Shown: positions 26,687 through 34,979 of the stretch, piece by piece
Position numbering within the stretch: the first letter of the stretch is position 1
How the letters are laid out: every line of letters starts with the position of its first letter
Source: Rhizobium sp. NFR03
GTDB lineage: Bacteria > Pseudomonadota > Alphaproteobacteria > Rhizobiales > Rhizobiaceae
Assembly (NCBI RefSeq): GCF_900111275.1
Contig: NZ_FOGR01000002.1
Coordinates: 868,001-932,000 of the forward strand
Direction of reading: 5' to 3'
Length of the DNA: 64,000 bases
Translations under genes and position numbers: made by a program
Notes under the pieces: generated by a model
Database searches by the model: none
What the model was told of the DNA's origin: nothing
What the model saw: the letters and a program-made list of their open reading frames with translations, nothing else

Positions 26687-27482
26687 GCCTGTCGCACCTG
26701 CCGGCATGACGCCGCGCCGGGTCGGACCCGTTGCGCGCCTCCTTTCGGTCGTCCTCCTGCTCGCGCTTTTCGCGGCCCTCCTGTCGCTCGGCACATGGCA
26801 GATGCAGCGGCTGCACTGGAAGGAGGGCCTGCTCACGGCCATCGCCGAGCGCCGCAATGCTCCGCCCGTGGATGTCGACGCCATCGCCGCGATGGTGGCA
26901 GCCGGCGAGGATATCGAGTACCGCACCGTCAGCGTCTCCGGCGTCTTCCAGAACGCGGGCGAGCGACATTTCTTCGCGACCTATAACGGCCAGACAGGCT
27001 TTTACGTCTATACCCCGCTGACACTGACGGACGGCCGCGCTGTCCTCGTCAATCGCGGATTCGTGCCCTATGAGCGCAAGGACCCCGCCACCCGACCGGA
27101 GAGCCAGCGCGAAGGCCCCGTTACCCTGTCGGGCCTTGCCCGCGCCCGGCTCGATTCCAAACCCTCCTGGGTGGTGCCGGAGAACGACATTGCCAAGAAC
27201 ATCTTCTACTGGAAGGACTGGACCGCGATGACCGCGGCCTCCGGTCTGTCGGCAGAGCGCACGCTGCCCTTCTTCATCGATGCCGATGCGACACCCGATC
27301 CGGGTGTTCTGCCCATCGGCGGCGTCACCCAGTTCGATCTGCCGAACAACCATCTCCAATATGCGCTCACCTGGTACGGCCTTGCCGCCGCGCTCGTTGC
27401 CGTCAGCGGCCTGTTCGTCTTCCGCAGACGAGCCGAGGCGCGTGCCGGGCAGGACGCACCTCAGCACAGGACGCCGGAATGA
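26679..27482 (+). CDS. SURF1 family cytochrome c oxidase assembly protein
   Basis: This inner-membrane protein of about 267 residues has one helix at each end (about 20-40 and 228-248) and a periplasmic domain between them. Family motifs are LGTWQMQRLHWKEGLL near 40, GFYVYTPLTLTDGRAVLVNRGFVP (in part, about 108-131) and NNHLQYALTWYGLA near the second helix. SURF1 proteins assist haem a insertion into subunit I. The start is ambiguous among ATG 26655, GTG 26679 and ATG 26706. The GTG overlaps the DUF983 stop and was chosen for that reason. The stop overlaps the DUF1304 start (ATGA). Confidence 0.9.
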   Translation: MAEPVAPAGMTPRRVGPVARLLSVVLLLALFAALLSLGTWQMQRLHWKEGLLTAIAERRNAPPVDVDAIAAMVAAGEDIEYRTVSVSGVFQNAGERHFFATYNGQTGFYVYTPLTLTDGRAVLVNRGFVPYERKDPATRPESQREGPVTLSGLARARLDSKPSWVVPENDIAKNIFYWKDWTAMTAASGLSAERTLPFFIDADATPDPGVLPIGGVTQFDLPNNHLQYALTWYGLAAALVAVSGLFVFRRRAEARAGQDAPQHRTPE

Positions 27483-27844
27483 CGCTGCTCGCCCAGATCT
27501 TCACGGGCCTCACGGCTCTCCTGCATGTCGGTTTTCTCGTGCTGGAAATGTTCCTCTGGACGAAGCCTGCGGGTCGCCGCATCTTCCGCATGACGGCGCC
27601 GCAGGCCGAGGCGACACGCGTGCTTGCCGCCAATCAGGGCCTTTACAACGGCTTTCTCGCCGCCGGTCTCGGCTGGTCGCTTCTGGCCTCTCCGCCGGTC
27701 TTTGCCGGTCAGTTGCAGCTGTTCTTTCTTGTGTGCGTTGTCATCGCCGCTATATATGGCGCGTGGTCGGTCAGTGCGCGCATCCTTCTGGTGCAGGGCG
27801 CCCCGGCGATGCTCGCACTCCTGTTCACAGTCCTGGCGCCCTGA
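27479..27844 (+). CDS. DUF1304 family membrane protein
   Basis: This 121-residue protein has four predicted transmembrane helices. The conserved N-terminal [22 protein letters not shown] (in part) and [14 protein letters not shown] are diagnostic of DUF1304. The function is unknown. It overlaps surf1 by 4 bases and is followed by ispH after 4 bases, so it lies in the surf1-ispH-thrB-rnhA transcription unit. Base composition is like its neighbours. Confidence 0.88.
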   Translation: MTLLAQIFTGLTALLHVGFLVLEMFLWTKPAGRRIFRMTAPQAEATRVLAANQGLYNGFLAAGLGWSLLASPPVFAGQLQLFFLVCVVIAAIYGAWSVSARILLVQGAPAMLALLFTVLAP

Positions 27845-27848
27845 TCTC

Positions 27849-28874
27849 ATGGAATTTCGTCCCGCTGAAAAGCCCGTTTCGCAGAAATCGGCACTTACGA
27901 TCCGCCTCTGCGGCCCGCGTGGTTTCTGCGCCGGGGTGGACCGCGCGATCCAGATCGTGGTGCTTGCGCTGAAGGAGTTCGGCGCTCCGGTCTATGTCCG
28001 CCACGAAATCGTGCACAATCGCTACGTCGTGGAAGGGCTCGAGGCCAAGGGCGCGATCTTTGTCGAGGAACTCGACGAAATTCCCCCGGAGCACCGCAAG
28101 CAGCCGGTCGTCTTCTCCGCCCATGGCGTGCCGAAATCCGTGCCTGCGGACGCCGACCAGCGCAATCTCTTCTATCTCGATGCGACCTGCCCGCTGGTGT
28201 CCAAGGTTCACAAGCAGGCCATGCGCCACAACCGCATGGGCCGTCACGTCGTGCTCATCGGCCATGCCGGCCACCCCGAGGTCATCGGCACCATGGGCCA
28301 GCTGCCGGAGGGCAGCGTTTCGCTGGTCGAGACCATTGCCGACGTCGATATCTACACGCCGCCCGACCCCGATAATCTCGGCTTCGTCACCCAGACGACG
28401 CTGTCGGTGGACGATACCGCCGGCGTCATCAAGCGCCTGCACGAGCGCTTCCCCAATCTCACGGCGCCTGCCGCCGACAGCATCTGCTATGCCACCACCA
28501 ACCGGCAGGAGGCCGTGAAGCAGGCCGCTCCCGGCTGCGATCTGTTCCTCATCGTCGGCGCGCCCAATTCGTCCAACTCCAAACGTCTGGTCGAAGTCGC
28601 GTTACGCTCCGGCGCGCGCCAGTCGGTCCTCGTCCAGCGCGCGGCCGAAATCGAATGGGATACGCTTGGCGACATCAGGACCGTCGGCCTGTCGGCCGGT
28701 GCCTCGGCGCCGGAGGTGATCGTCAACGAGATCATCGAGGCCTTCCGCGAGCGCTATGATGCCGTGGTCGAGCTGGCCGATACGGTGGAGGAAACGGAAA
28801 ACTTCCTTGTCAACCGCGAACTGCGCCACGTGCCGCTGACCCAGGCCGACATGGCGTTCGTCAACGGCGACTGA
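27849..28874 (+). CDS. ispH: 4-hydroxy-3-methylbut-2-enyl diphosphate reductase
   Basis: This 341-residue iron-sulfur enzyme performs the last step of the MEP pathway, producing IPP and DMAPP. The three cluster-binding cysteines are in [13 protein letters not shown] (about 21-33), [13 protein letters not shown] (about 112-124) and [12 protein letters not shown] (about 211-222). Catalytic His residues are in VRHEIVHN and [11 protein letters not shown], and Glu in the same region. The longer frame upstream overlaps the DUF1304 gene, so ATG 27849 was chosen. dxs of the same pathway lies at 5568-7496. Confidence 0.97.
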   Translation: MEFRPAEKPVSQKSALTIRLCGPRGFCAGVDRAIQIVVLALKEFGAPVYVRHEIVHNRYVVEGLEAKGAIFVEELDEIPPEHRKQPVVFSAHGVPKSVPADADQRNLFYLDATCPLVSKVHKQAMRHNRMGRHVVLIGHAGHPEVIGTMGQLPEGSVSLVETIADVDIYTPPDPDNLGFVTQTTLSVDDTAGVIKRLHERFPNLTAPAADSICYATTNRQEAVKQAAPGCDLFLIVGAPNSSNSKRLVEVALRSGARQSVLVQRAAEIEWDTLGDIRTVGLSAGASAPEVIVNEIIEAFRERYDAVVELADTVEETENFLVNRELRHVPLTQADMAFVNGD

Positions 28875-28895
28875 CGGCCAGCCGGCAGAACTCCA

Positions 28896-28935
28896 CGTCC
28901 TCTTCCCCTTTTGGGGGAGATGCCCGGCAGGGCAA
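28896..28935. repeat. fragment of a CCCCT-type dispersed element
   Basis: This short stretch (around CCTTTTGGGGGAGATGCCCGGCAGGGCAAAGAGGG) resembles one end of the larger elements at 30443-30623, 34833-34966 and 45028-45169. It lies in the 104-bp gap between ispH and thrB. It is too short for a firm boundary. Confidence 0.35.
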
Positions 28936-28978
28936 AGAGGGCCTTCCTTCATACGTCCACCCCGCAAGGCTCACAGAC

Positions 28979-29959
28979 ATGGCCGTCTATACCGATATCT
29001 CCGAGGACGACCTCAGGCAGTTCCTGGAACCTTACGAGGTCGGCGAACTCACGTCCTACAAAGGCATCGCCGAAGGCGTGGAGAACAGCAATTTTCTGCT
29101 TCACACCACAACGGGCGCCTTTATCCTCACGCTCTACGAAAAGCGCGTCGATCCCGGCGACCTCCCGTTCTTTCTCGGCCTGATGCAGCATCTGGCCGAT
29201 CGCGGTCTGAATTGCCCGCTGCCGCTCGCCCGCAAGGATGGCGCGCTGCTCGGCACGCTGTCCGGTCGCCCCGCCGCGATGATCACCTTTCTTGAAGGCA
29301 TGTGGCTACGCAAGCCGGAAGCCGCACATTGCCGTGAGGTCGGCCGGGCGCTGGCCGAAATGCATGTCGCGGGCGAGGGGTTTGCTCTGTCGCGGGAAAA
29401 CGCCCTGTCCGTCTCCGGCTGGCGTCCCCTGTGGGAAAAGGCGAAGGACCGCGCCGACGAGGTGCAGCCGGGGCTCGGCGAGGAGATCGCCGCCGAACTC
29501 GACCACCTCGAAGCCGAATGGCCGGTCGATCTCCCCTCCGGCGTCATCCATGCGGATCTCTTCCCCGATAACGTCTTCTTTCTCGGCGAGAACCTTTCGG
29601 GCCTGATCGATTTCTACTTCGCCTGCAACGATCTGCTCGCCTATGACGTCTCGATCTGCCTCAACGCCTGGTGCTTCGAGAAGGACGGCGCCTTCAATAT
29701 GACGAAGGGCATGGCGCTGCTGTCCGGCTACCAGTCGGTGCGGCCGCTGACAGCGGGCGAAATCGCCGCTTTGCCGCTTCTCGCCCGTGGCTCGGCGCTG
29801 CGCTTCTTCCTCACGAGGCTCTACGACTGGCTGACGACGCCGGCAGGCGCGCTGGTGGTGAAGAAGGACCCGCTCGAATATCTCCGCAAGCTGCAGTTCC
29901 ACCGCTCGGTGAACACGGCGCTCGAATATGGCCTGACGATTTCGGAACCTGACGCATGA
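28979..29959 (+). CDS. thrB: homoserine kinase (ThrB, aminoglycoside-phosphotransferase fold)
   Basis: This 326-residue kinase is of the APH/choline kinase-like ThrB type found in alphaproteobacteria and pseudomonads, unlike the GHMP-type enterobacterial ThrB. Landmarks are the N-terminal [19 protein letters not shown] (about 21-39), the phosphotransferase motif [14 protein letters not shown] near 185-198 (Brenner-like HxDxxxxN) and [16 protein letters not shown] near 205-220 (DFG-like metal site). It makes O-phosphohomoserine for ThrC, encoded at 39902-41308. Its stop overlaps the rnhA start. Confidence 0.94.
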   Translation: MAVYTDISEDDLRQFLEPYEVGELTSYKGIAEGVENSNFLLHTTTGAFILTLYEKRVDPGDLPFFLGLMQHLADRGLNCPLPLARKDGALLGTLSGRPAAMITFLEGMWLRKPEAAHCREVGRALAEMHVAGEGFALSRENALSVSGWRPLWEKAKDRADEVQPGLGEEIAAELDHLEAEWPVDLPSGVIHADLFPDNVFFLGENLSGLIDFYFACNDLLAYDVSICLNAWCFEKDGAFNMTKGMALLSGYQSVRPLTAGEIAALPLLARGSALRFFLTRLYDWLTTPAGALVVKKDPLEYLRKLQFHRSVNTALEYGLTISEPDA

Positions 29960-30414
29960 AACACATCGACATCTTCACCGACGGCGCCTGCTCGGGAAAT
30001 CCGGGCCCCGGCGGCTGGGGCGCGGTGCTGCGCTATGGCGAAACCGAGAAGGACCTCTGCGGCGGCGAGGCCGAAACCACCAACAACCGCATGGAACTGC
30101 TCGCCGCCATCACCGCGCTCACCTCGCTGAAGGAGCCCTGCGAGGTCGATCTGCACACCGACAGCAAATACGTCATGGACGGGATCATGAAATGGATCCA
30201 CGGCTGGAAGAAGAACGGCTGGAAGACGGCCGACCGCAAGCCGGTGAAGAACGGCGAACTCTGGCAGGCGCTCGACGCCGCCAACCGCACCCACAAGGTC
30301 ACCTGGCACTGGGTCAAGGGCCACGCCGGTCATCCGGAGAATGAGCGCGCGGATGAACTGGCGCGCAAGGGGATGGAGCCGTTCAAGACGAAGCGGGCGG
30401 TGAAGCTGGGGTAA
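29956..30414 (+). CDS. rnhA: ribonuclease HI
   Basis: This 152-residue RNase HI removes RNA from RNA-DNA hybrids. The catalytic DEDD residues are visible: Asp in [17 protein letters not shown], Glu in [10 protein letters not shown], Asp in [11 protein letters not shown], and Asp in [12 protein letters not shown]. The basic protrusion [16 protein letters not shown] (about 79-94), absent from short forms, is present. It overlaps thrB by 4 bases, an arrangement (ispH-thrB-rnhA) common in rhizobia. Confidence 0.96.
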   Translation: MKHIDIFTDGACSGNPGPGGWGAVLRYGETEKDLCGGEAETTNNRMELLAAITALTSLKEPCEVDLHTDSKYVMDGIMKWIHGWKKNGWKTADRKPVKNGELWQALDAANRTHKVTWHWVKGHAGHPENERADELARKGMEPFKTKRAVKLG

Positions 30415-30442
30415 GGTGACGTGTCACCGTCTCATGCGGCCT

Positions 30443-30623
30443 GCCCCTCATCCGCCTGCCGGCACCTTCTCCCCGTTATGACGGGGCGAAGGGACCTGGA
30501 GCGCCGCTTGGAACCCACCTCTACCCTTCGTGACCGTCCAGCCTTTGAGGCAAGGGCGAGCGCTTGCCGCACGTTCCTTCGCCCCGCATGCGGGGAGAAG
30601 GTGGCGGCAGCCGGATGAGGGGC
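30443..30623. repeat. 181-bp element with 33-bp terminal inverted repeats
   Basis: The ends read GCCCCTCATCCG and CGGATGAGGGGC. The inverted match continues through CACCTTCTCCCCG/CGGGGAGAAGGTG with about two mismatches. It has no coding capacity. It lies between the convergent rnhA and peroxiredoxin genes. Relatives lie at 34833-34966 and 45028-45169. Confidence 0.8.
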
Positions 30624-30645
30624 TGCCGCAGCGTCTGACGCACCC

Positions 30646-31131
30646 TCAGATCTGCTCGAGCATCGTCGCGGCCGACGACACCGTGGCCTGTCCCGGGCTT
30701 TCCTCGATATTCAGCGTCTTCACCACGCCATCGTCCACCAGCATCGAGTAGCGCTTGGAGCGCACGCCGAGCGTACCGGCCGAGAGGTCGATGTCGAGAC
30801 CCAGAGCCTTGGTGAAAGCGGCGTCCCAGTCTGACAGGAAATGGATCTTGTCCATGCCGCCCGATGCCGTGGCCCAGGCGCCCATGACGTGGATATCGTT
30901 GACGGCGACGACGGCGATGTCGTCGATCCCGCGAGCGAGGATGGCGTCGCGGTTTTCAAGATAGCCGGGCAGATGGTTGAGCGAGCAGGTGGGCGTGAAA
31001 GCGCCGGGGACGCCGAAGATCACGACGCGCTTGCCGGAGAACAGCGCGTCGGTGGTCACTTCCACAGGGCCGTCCACGGTCTTTTCCTTGAAGGTCGCGG
31101 ATGGAATCTTGTCGCCGATCGAAATGGTCAA
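30646..31131 (-). CDS. peroxiredoxin (Prx5/AhpE-like, glutaredoxin-dependent type)
   Basis: This 161-residue thiol peroxidase reduces hydroperoxides. The N-terminal IGDKIPSATFKEKT and the peroxidatic Cys in FGVPGAFTPTCSLNHLPGY (about 42-60, Cys about 52) are typical of the Prx5 group. The start appears to be a TTG at 31131, with AAGGA 7 bases upstream. This gives the usual N-terminus; the ATG at 31239 would add 36 residues of unlikely sequence. The divergent neighbourhood is a DsbD-like gene on the same strand upstream. Confidence 0.9.
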   Translation of the reverse strand: MTISIGDKIPSATFKEKTVDGPVEVTTDALFSGKRVVIFGVPGAFTPTCSLNHLPGYLENRDAILARGIDDIAVVAVNDIHVMGAWATASGGMDKIHFLSDWDAAFTKALGLDIDLSAGTLGVRSKRYSMLVDDGVVKTLNIEESPGQATVSSAATMLEQI

Positions 31132-31251
31132 AGGGAAGGTCCTTCTAGGAATGGGTCTTCTGAAATGGGGCTCTGATGACGGCGCGGAACACCAGCGGCG
31201 CTCCGTGGAAAATCCGCGCGCCGGACAGGCGCAGAGCAAGGATATAGATTT

Positions 31252-32148
31252 TCAGGGCTTGAAGACAAGCGGCGTTTCCATGGCACGGGCCGCCGTTCCG
31301 ATCCTGACCCCGATCGTTGCGCGGATCGCGCCGTCGGCGGGCATGCCGACAGCTTTCGGCGGCAGTTTCGTAGCGATGCGCACGTGTGTCAGGCCATCCG
31401 CCGCGATCCGGCTGCCTGAGGGATGAAAGACATAGCCGTTCGGTGCCGCGAGGAAGACATCCGCCAGGGTCGCATCGGCCGGTAATGTCAGCGCGAGCGT
31501 GATGTCATGCGTTTCCGCATCGAAGGTGGCCTTCGTCACGTTGAAATCCGCTGTGGGAGCGGCGGGCAAAGCTGCAAAGGCGCCCCGCACGCGCGCGGTA
31601 TCCAGCGCATTGTCCGGCGCGCCGCCCGGAAGCTCGAGGTCGAGTTCTGCCTGCACGGGTATGCAGATGCTCTTGCAGATGCCGAGGAACACGGAGGCTT
31701 CCAGCGTCAGATCCTTGCCGGCATCGCCCTTCAGAAGCAGCGGAAAGGAGACCGGCCGATCGTAGCCGGTATATTCGAGATCGCCCTCCGCAAACCTCTC
31801 AGGTGCCGGCAGCCGCAGTCCGGAATAGACGAGGCTGGGAGCGCCCGGTCCCTTCGCCGTGACCGTCACCTCCGGCGGAATGCCGCTTGAGCCGGGGTCC
31901 GTCCAGTAGGTCCGCCAGCCCGGCTCCAGCCGGATTTCCAGCATGGCGGGCAACGTACCATCTGCCTGCGGCGCGCCGGTCACCAGCCGGATCCCGCCGC
32001 CAACGGTTTCCACCCAGGCGCTGCGTGCGGCAAATGCGGTGTTGCCCGCGGCTGCACACGCGAAAAAAAACACGGTGACGAGGGTTGCCACCCGTGCCGA
32101 ATACGTCAAACTCTGCGGTGTGAAGCGTTCGATCATGGGCAGAGCCAT
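31252..32148 (-). CDS. periplasmic DsbD-alpha-like (DsbC-domain) protein
   Basis: This secreted protein of about 298 residues has an N-terminal signal segment (hydrophobic VATLVTVFFFACAAAGNTAFA). A beta-rich domain follows, resembling the N-terminal DsbD-alpha domain (PF11412 type). It has EPGWRTYWTDPGSSGIPPEV, LEYTGYDRPVSFPLLL and the redox pair in FLGICKSICIPVQ (CxxxC). No DsbD membrane domain is attached here. It may receive electrons for cytochrome or metal-protein maturation. Start codons at 32181, 32148 and 32136 are all possible. It diverges from yqgE. Confidence 0.8.
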   Translation of the reverse strand: MALPMIERFTPQSLTYSARVATLVTVFFFACAAAGNTAFAARSAWVETVGGGIRLVTGAPQADGTLPAMLEIRLEPGWRTYWTDPGSSGIPPEVTVTAKGPGAPSLVYSGLRLPAPERFAEGDLEYTGYDRPVSFPLLLKGDAGKDLTLEASVFLGICKSICIPVQAELDLELPGGAPDNALDTARVRGAFAALPAAPTADFNVTKATFDAETHDITLALTLPADATLADVFLAAPNGYVFHPSGSRIAADGLTHVRIATKLPPKAVGMPADGAIRATIGVRIGTAARAMETPLVFKP

Positions 32149-32403
32149 AGCGGTTTTGGCAGGGTCGGAGAAGATCGGCATGATGAAGCGGCCCGGAATG
32201 TCGTGCAATTTTTGTTGAATGCGCGCCGGGCCTGCACCGTTTTTCCCCGGCTCGATGGAACGATCATCGGGAAATCGGCTTCGATAGTCGCGAGGGCTGA
32301 ACGGTCTCTCGACCGGCATCCGCGGCGCCGACATCGAGAACATCAGTAAACGGCAGCATCGAGAAAGCGGGACAGACCTCAACCGGTACAAGGGCAAGGC
32401 ACC

Positions 32404-33006
32404 ATGATGGCGACATTCCAGAAGAATCGTGAACGGGGTATGTTGGACGGGCAGTTCCTGATTGCTATGCCCGGCATGGTCGATAGCAATTTTGCCCGCA
32501 CGGTCATTTTCGTCTGCGCGCATTCCGACGACGGCGCGATGGGCTTCATTCTGAATCGCCCCCAGCAGCTCACCTTCCCGGATGTGCTTCTGCACCTTGA
32601 GATCGTCGATCGCCTTCAGGCGATCCGGCTGCCGGAGCGGACGCGGGCGTTTCAGATCCAGACCGGCGGTCCGGTCGAGACGGGCCGTGGTTTCGTGCTG
32701 CACTCCGACGATTACCTGAGCGAATCGAGCATCCCCGTCAGCGACGATATCTGCCTGACTGCCACGCTCGACATCGTGCGTGCCATCTCCCGCGGCACCG
32801 GGCCATCCCGCGCGATGATGATGCTCGGCTATGCGGGCTGGGGGGCAGGGCAGCTGGAGGCGGAAATCGCCAACAATGGCTGGCTGACCTGTGCGGCCAA
32901 CGAGGACCTGATCTTCGATCGCGACCTCGGAGACAAGTATGACCGGACCCTGGCCGCGATGGGCGTTGCCCCTGCCATGCTCTCGATGACCGCCGGGCAC
33001 GCGTAA
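32404..33006 (+). CDS. YqgE/AlgH family protein
   Basis: This 200-residue protein of the UPF0301 (DUF179) family begins with [21 protein letters not shown]. It contains [10 protein letters not shown] (about 44-53) and the conserved [13 protein letters not shown] (about 86-98) and [14 protein letters not shown] (about 140-153). The molecular function is unknown; AlgH was first noted as an alginate regulator in Pseudomonas. It stands alone, diverging from the DsbD-like gene and 146 bases upstream of csbD, which has its own promoter. Confidence 0.92.
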   Translation: MMATFQKNRERGMLDGQFLIAMPGMVDSNFARTVIFVCAHSDDGAMGFILNRPQQLTFPDVLLHLEIVDRLQAIRLPERTRAFQIQTGGPVETGRGFVLHSDDYLSESSIPVSDDICLTATLDIVRAISRGTGPSRAMMMLGYAGWGAGQLEAEIANNGWLTCAANEDLIFDRDLGDKYDRTLAAMGVAPAMLSMTAGHA

Positions 33007-33070
33007 GAGAGCACGGCTCGCACCTTGAGGAAGGCGCTGCGTTTTCTCATTTCCTTATGAAACAAATCGC

Positions 33071-33095
33071 GGAACATTTTGTCTGACACCCCGTT
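33071..33095 (+). promoter_or_regulatory. EcfG-type general stress promoter of csbD
   Basis: GGAAC (33071-33075), 16 bases, then CGTT (33092-33095) exactly fits the EcfG/RpoE2 promoter consensus of alphaproteobacteria. It lies 58 bases before the csbD start, a gene class often in the general stress regulon. Confidence 0.75.
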
Positions 33096-33152
33096 TTCAA
33101 GGCAAGCGGCACAGCAATAAAGCAGCCGCCTCAGTGACAGGGAGTTACGCAC

Positions 33153-33344
33153 ATGGGTAGCATTTCCGACAAGGTTTCCGGTCTCGCCAACGAAGCAGCA
33201 GGCAATGTCAAGCAGGGCGTCGGCAAGATGACCGATAACGAGCGTCTGCAGGCCGAAGGCAAGGCACAGGAAGTCAAGGGCGAAGTCCAGCAGGCATCCG
33301 GCAAGGCCAAGGACACCGTCAAGGGCGCCGTAGATCGCCTGTAA
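33153..33344 (+). CDS. CsbD family stress protein
   Basis: This small, hydrophilic, Lys/Glu-rich protein has 63 residues. The motif [21 protein letters not shown], the second [20 protein letters not shown], and the absence of any Cys or Trp match the CsbD family. The molecular role is unknown; members are induced by general stress sigma factors. An AGGGAG lies 8 bases before the ATG. The EcfG-type promoter just upstream agrees with stress control. Confidence 0.93.
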   Translation: MGSISDKVSGLANEAAGNVKQGVGKMTDNERLQAEGKAQEVKGEVQQASGKAKDTVKGAVDRL

Positions 33345-33431
33345 CAAAGTTTTGCTACGGCTTTGCCCGTAGCGACGAGGTGCGCAACCGTTGCTGTCCT
33401 GACGGGTTCAACTGGATAGCGACGTGCGCCG

Positions 33432-33470
33432 AATGCCCGCTGTGCCTGGTGCCGGCGGGCATTTCCTCGT
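33432..33470 (+). terminator. probable intrinsic terminator downstream of csbD
   Basis: A 9-bp stem (AATGCCCGC 33432-33440 with GCGGGCATT 33455-33463) is followed by a T-containing run. A weaker hairpin GCTACGG/CCGTAGC lies at about 33353-33372, closer to the stop. Confidence 0.5.
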
Positions 33471-33625
33471 TTGGCAGTCAGGTTCAGGCGACCGGGCGGA
33501 ATGCGGGTCGCTTTCGGCGACATAATATATAGGGCAGCGAAAACAGAGTGACCTAAAGAACGCCACAGCTGTCGGGCCACAACAAACAGATGCCATCCAT
33601 GGGGACGGCCAGGGACGAAACGATC

Positions 33626-34741
33626 ATGAAGCTCTTTACGTGCAGCAATTGCGGAAATTCCGTACACTTCGACAATCGCACCTGCGTGAATTGCGGATCG
33701 CGTCTCGGTTTCGAAACGGAGTCCCTGAGCATGAAGGCATTGGCTCCGGCCGGCGGCGATCAGTGGACCGTCATCGGCAAGACCGACACGTCCGTGCGCT
33801 TCTGCGCCAATGCGATGAACGATATCTGCAACTGGCTCGTCCCCGCCGGTAGCCAGAACACCTATTGCATCGCCTGCAGCTACAACCACATCGTCCCGGT
33901 CACGGATAATGCGGAAGGCGTTCAACGCTGGCAGAAGATCAGCCAGGCACAGCGCCACCTGTTCTACTCGATCCTGCGCTGGAACCTCCCGCGCCCGGGT
34001 CGCGACGTCGATCCGCAGGGCGGCCTTGTGTTCGATTTCCTTGCCGACGAGGTCGATGCGAACGGAAACGTCATTCAGGCCGCGATGACGGGCCATGAGG
34101 ATGGTCTGATCAGCCTGCGCGCCGCAGAGGCCGACGATGCCACGCGGGAAAGCATCCGCGTCTCCATGGGCGAGCCCTACCGCACGCTGCTCGGCCATTT
34201 CCGCCACGAGATCGGCCACTTCTACTTCGCCCAGCTCTGCCGCGACGAGGAAACGCTTGCCGAAGCCCGCGCTTTGTTCGGCGACGAGCGCGAGGACTAT
34301 GCCGCAGCCTTGCAGCGCAATTACGAGCAGGGCCCGCCAGCCGATTGGCAGAACCGCTTCATCTCGACCTATGCCAGCTGCCATCCCTCGGAAGACTTCG
34401 CCGAGTGCTGGGCGCATTTCTTCCATATCGTCGATACGCTCGAAACCGCCCGCGCCTTTGGCCTCTCGACCGACCCGCGCCGTCACGAGGAAATGGCAGC
34501 CGAAGTCGATTTCGACCCCTACAATGTCCGCGACGCGCAGACATTGGTCGATGCCTGGGTTCCCCTCAGCGTGGCGCTGAACAGCATCCAGCGCTCGATG
34601 GGCCAGACCGACAGCTACCCCTTCGTGCTCTCGATCCCCGTGGTCCAGAAGCTCGAATTCCTCAACCGGCTGATCCACAAGGCCGGGCAGGGGAACGTCA
34701 ATATGGCGGCCCAGCCCGTACAGACGCCCGCTGCGGCCTGA
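33626..34741 (+). CDS. zinc-ribbon plus HExxH metallopeptidase-like protein
   Basis: This 371-residue protein begins with two CxxC pairs (CSNCGNSV and CVNCGSRL), a zinc ribbon. Two further cysteine-rich motifs follow (RFCANA, CNWL and YCIACSYN), then a HFRHEIGHFYF motif (about 195-205) that carries HExxH. A conserved FAECWAHFFH segment follows near 265, as in the putative zinc-binding metallopeptidase family PF15887. No signal peptide is present, so it is cytosolic. Its function is unknown. The ATG at 33626 was preferred because it gives the zinc ribbon directly; the frame opens 12 codons earlier. It is followed by a strong terminator. Confidence 0.87.
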   Translation: MKLFTCSNCGNSVHFDNRTCVNCGSRLGFETESLSMKALAPAGGDQWTVIGKTDTSVRFCANAMNDICNWLVPAGSQNTYCIACSYNHIVPVTDNAEGVQRWQKISQAQRHLFYSILRWNLPRPGRDVDPQGGLVFDFLADEVDANGNVIQAAMTGHEDGLISLRAAEADDATRESIRVSMGEPYRTLLGHFRHEIGHFYFAQLCRDEETLAEARALFGDEREDYAAALQRNYEQGPPADWQNRFISTYASCHPSEDFAECWAHFFHIVDTLETARAFGLSTDPRRHEEMAAEVDFDPYNVRDAQTLVDAWVPLSVALNSIQRSMGQTDSYPFVLSIPVVQKLEFLNRLIHKAGQGNVNMAAQPVQTPAAA

Positions 34742-34762
34742 GGTTTTCAGGTCCGGAATGTG

Positions 34763-34797
34763 AAGCGCCCTTCCCTGGAAAAGGAGGGGCGTTTTTC
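34763..34797 (+). terminator. intrinsic terminator of the metallopeptidase gene
   Basis: A GC-rich stem (GCGCCCTTCC paired with GGAGGGGCG, one bulge) is followed by TTTTT, 25 bases after the stop. Confidence 0.75.
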
Positions 34798-34832
34798 GTT
34801 TCGGGGTGATCGTGCAGCGTTGTGGTAGGGCA

Positions 34833-34966
34833 GCCCCTCACCCTAACCCTCTCCCCGCCTGCCGGGGAGAGGGGACTCCGCTGCGATCATGTGGCAGGGG
34901 CAGGGGATTGCCTGTGGCCCCTTCTCCCCGCCCGCGGGGAGAAGGTCGCGGCAGCGGGATGAGGGG
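34833..34966. repeat. 134-bp element with GCCCCTCA termini
   Basis: The ends GCCCCTCACCCT and GGATGAGGGGC are inverted. Inside are two CTCCCCGCC-GGGGAGAG hairpins. It is related to the elements at 30443 and 45028. It lies between the convergent metallopeptidase and GGDEF/EAL genes, 14 bases from the latter's stop. Confidence 0.75.
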
Positions 34967-34979
34967 CTTTCCGCCCGCC

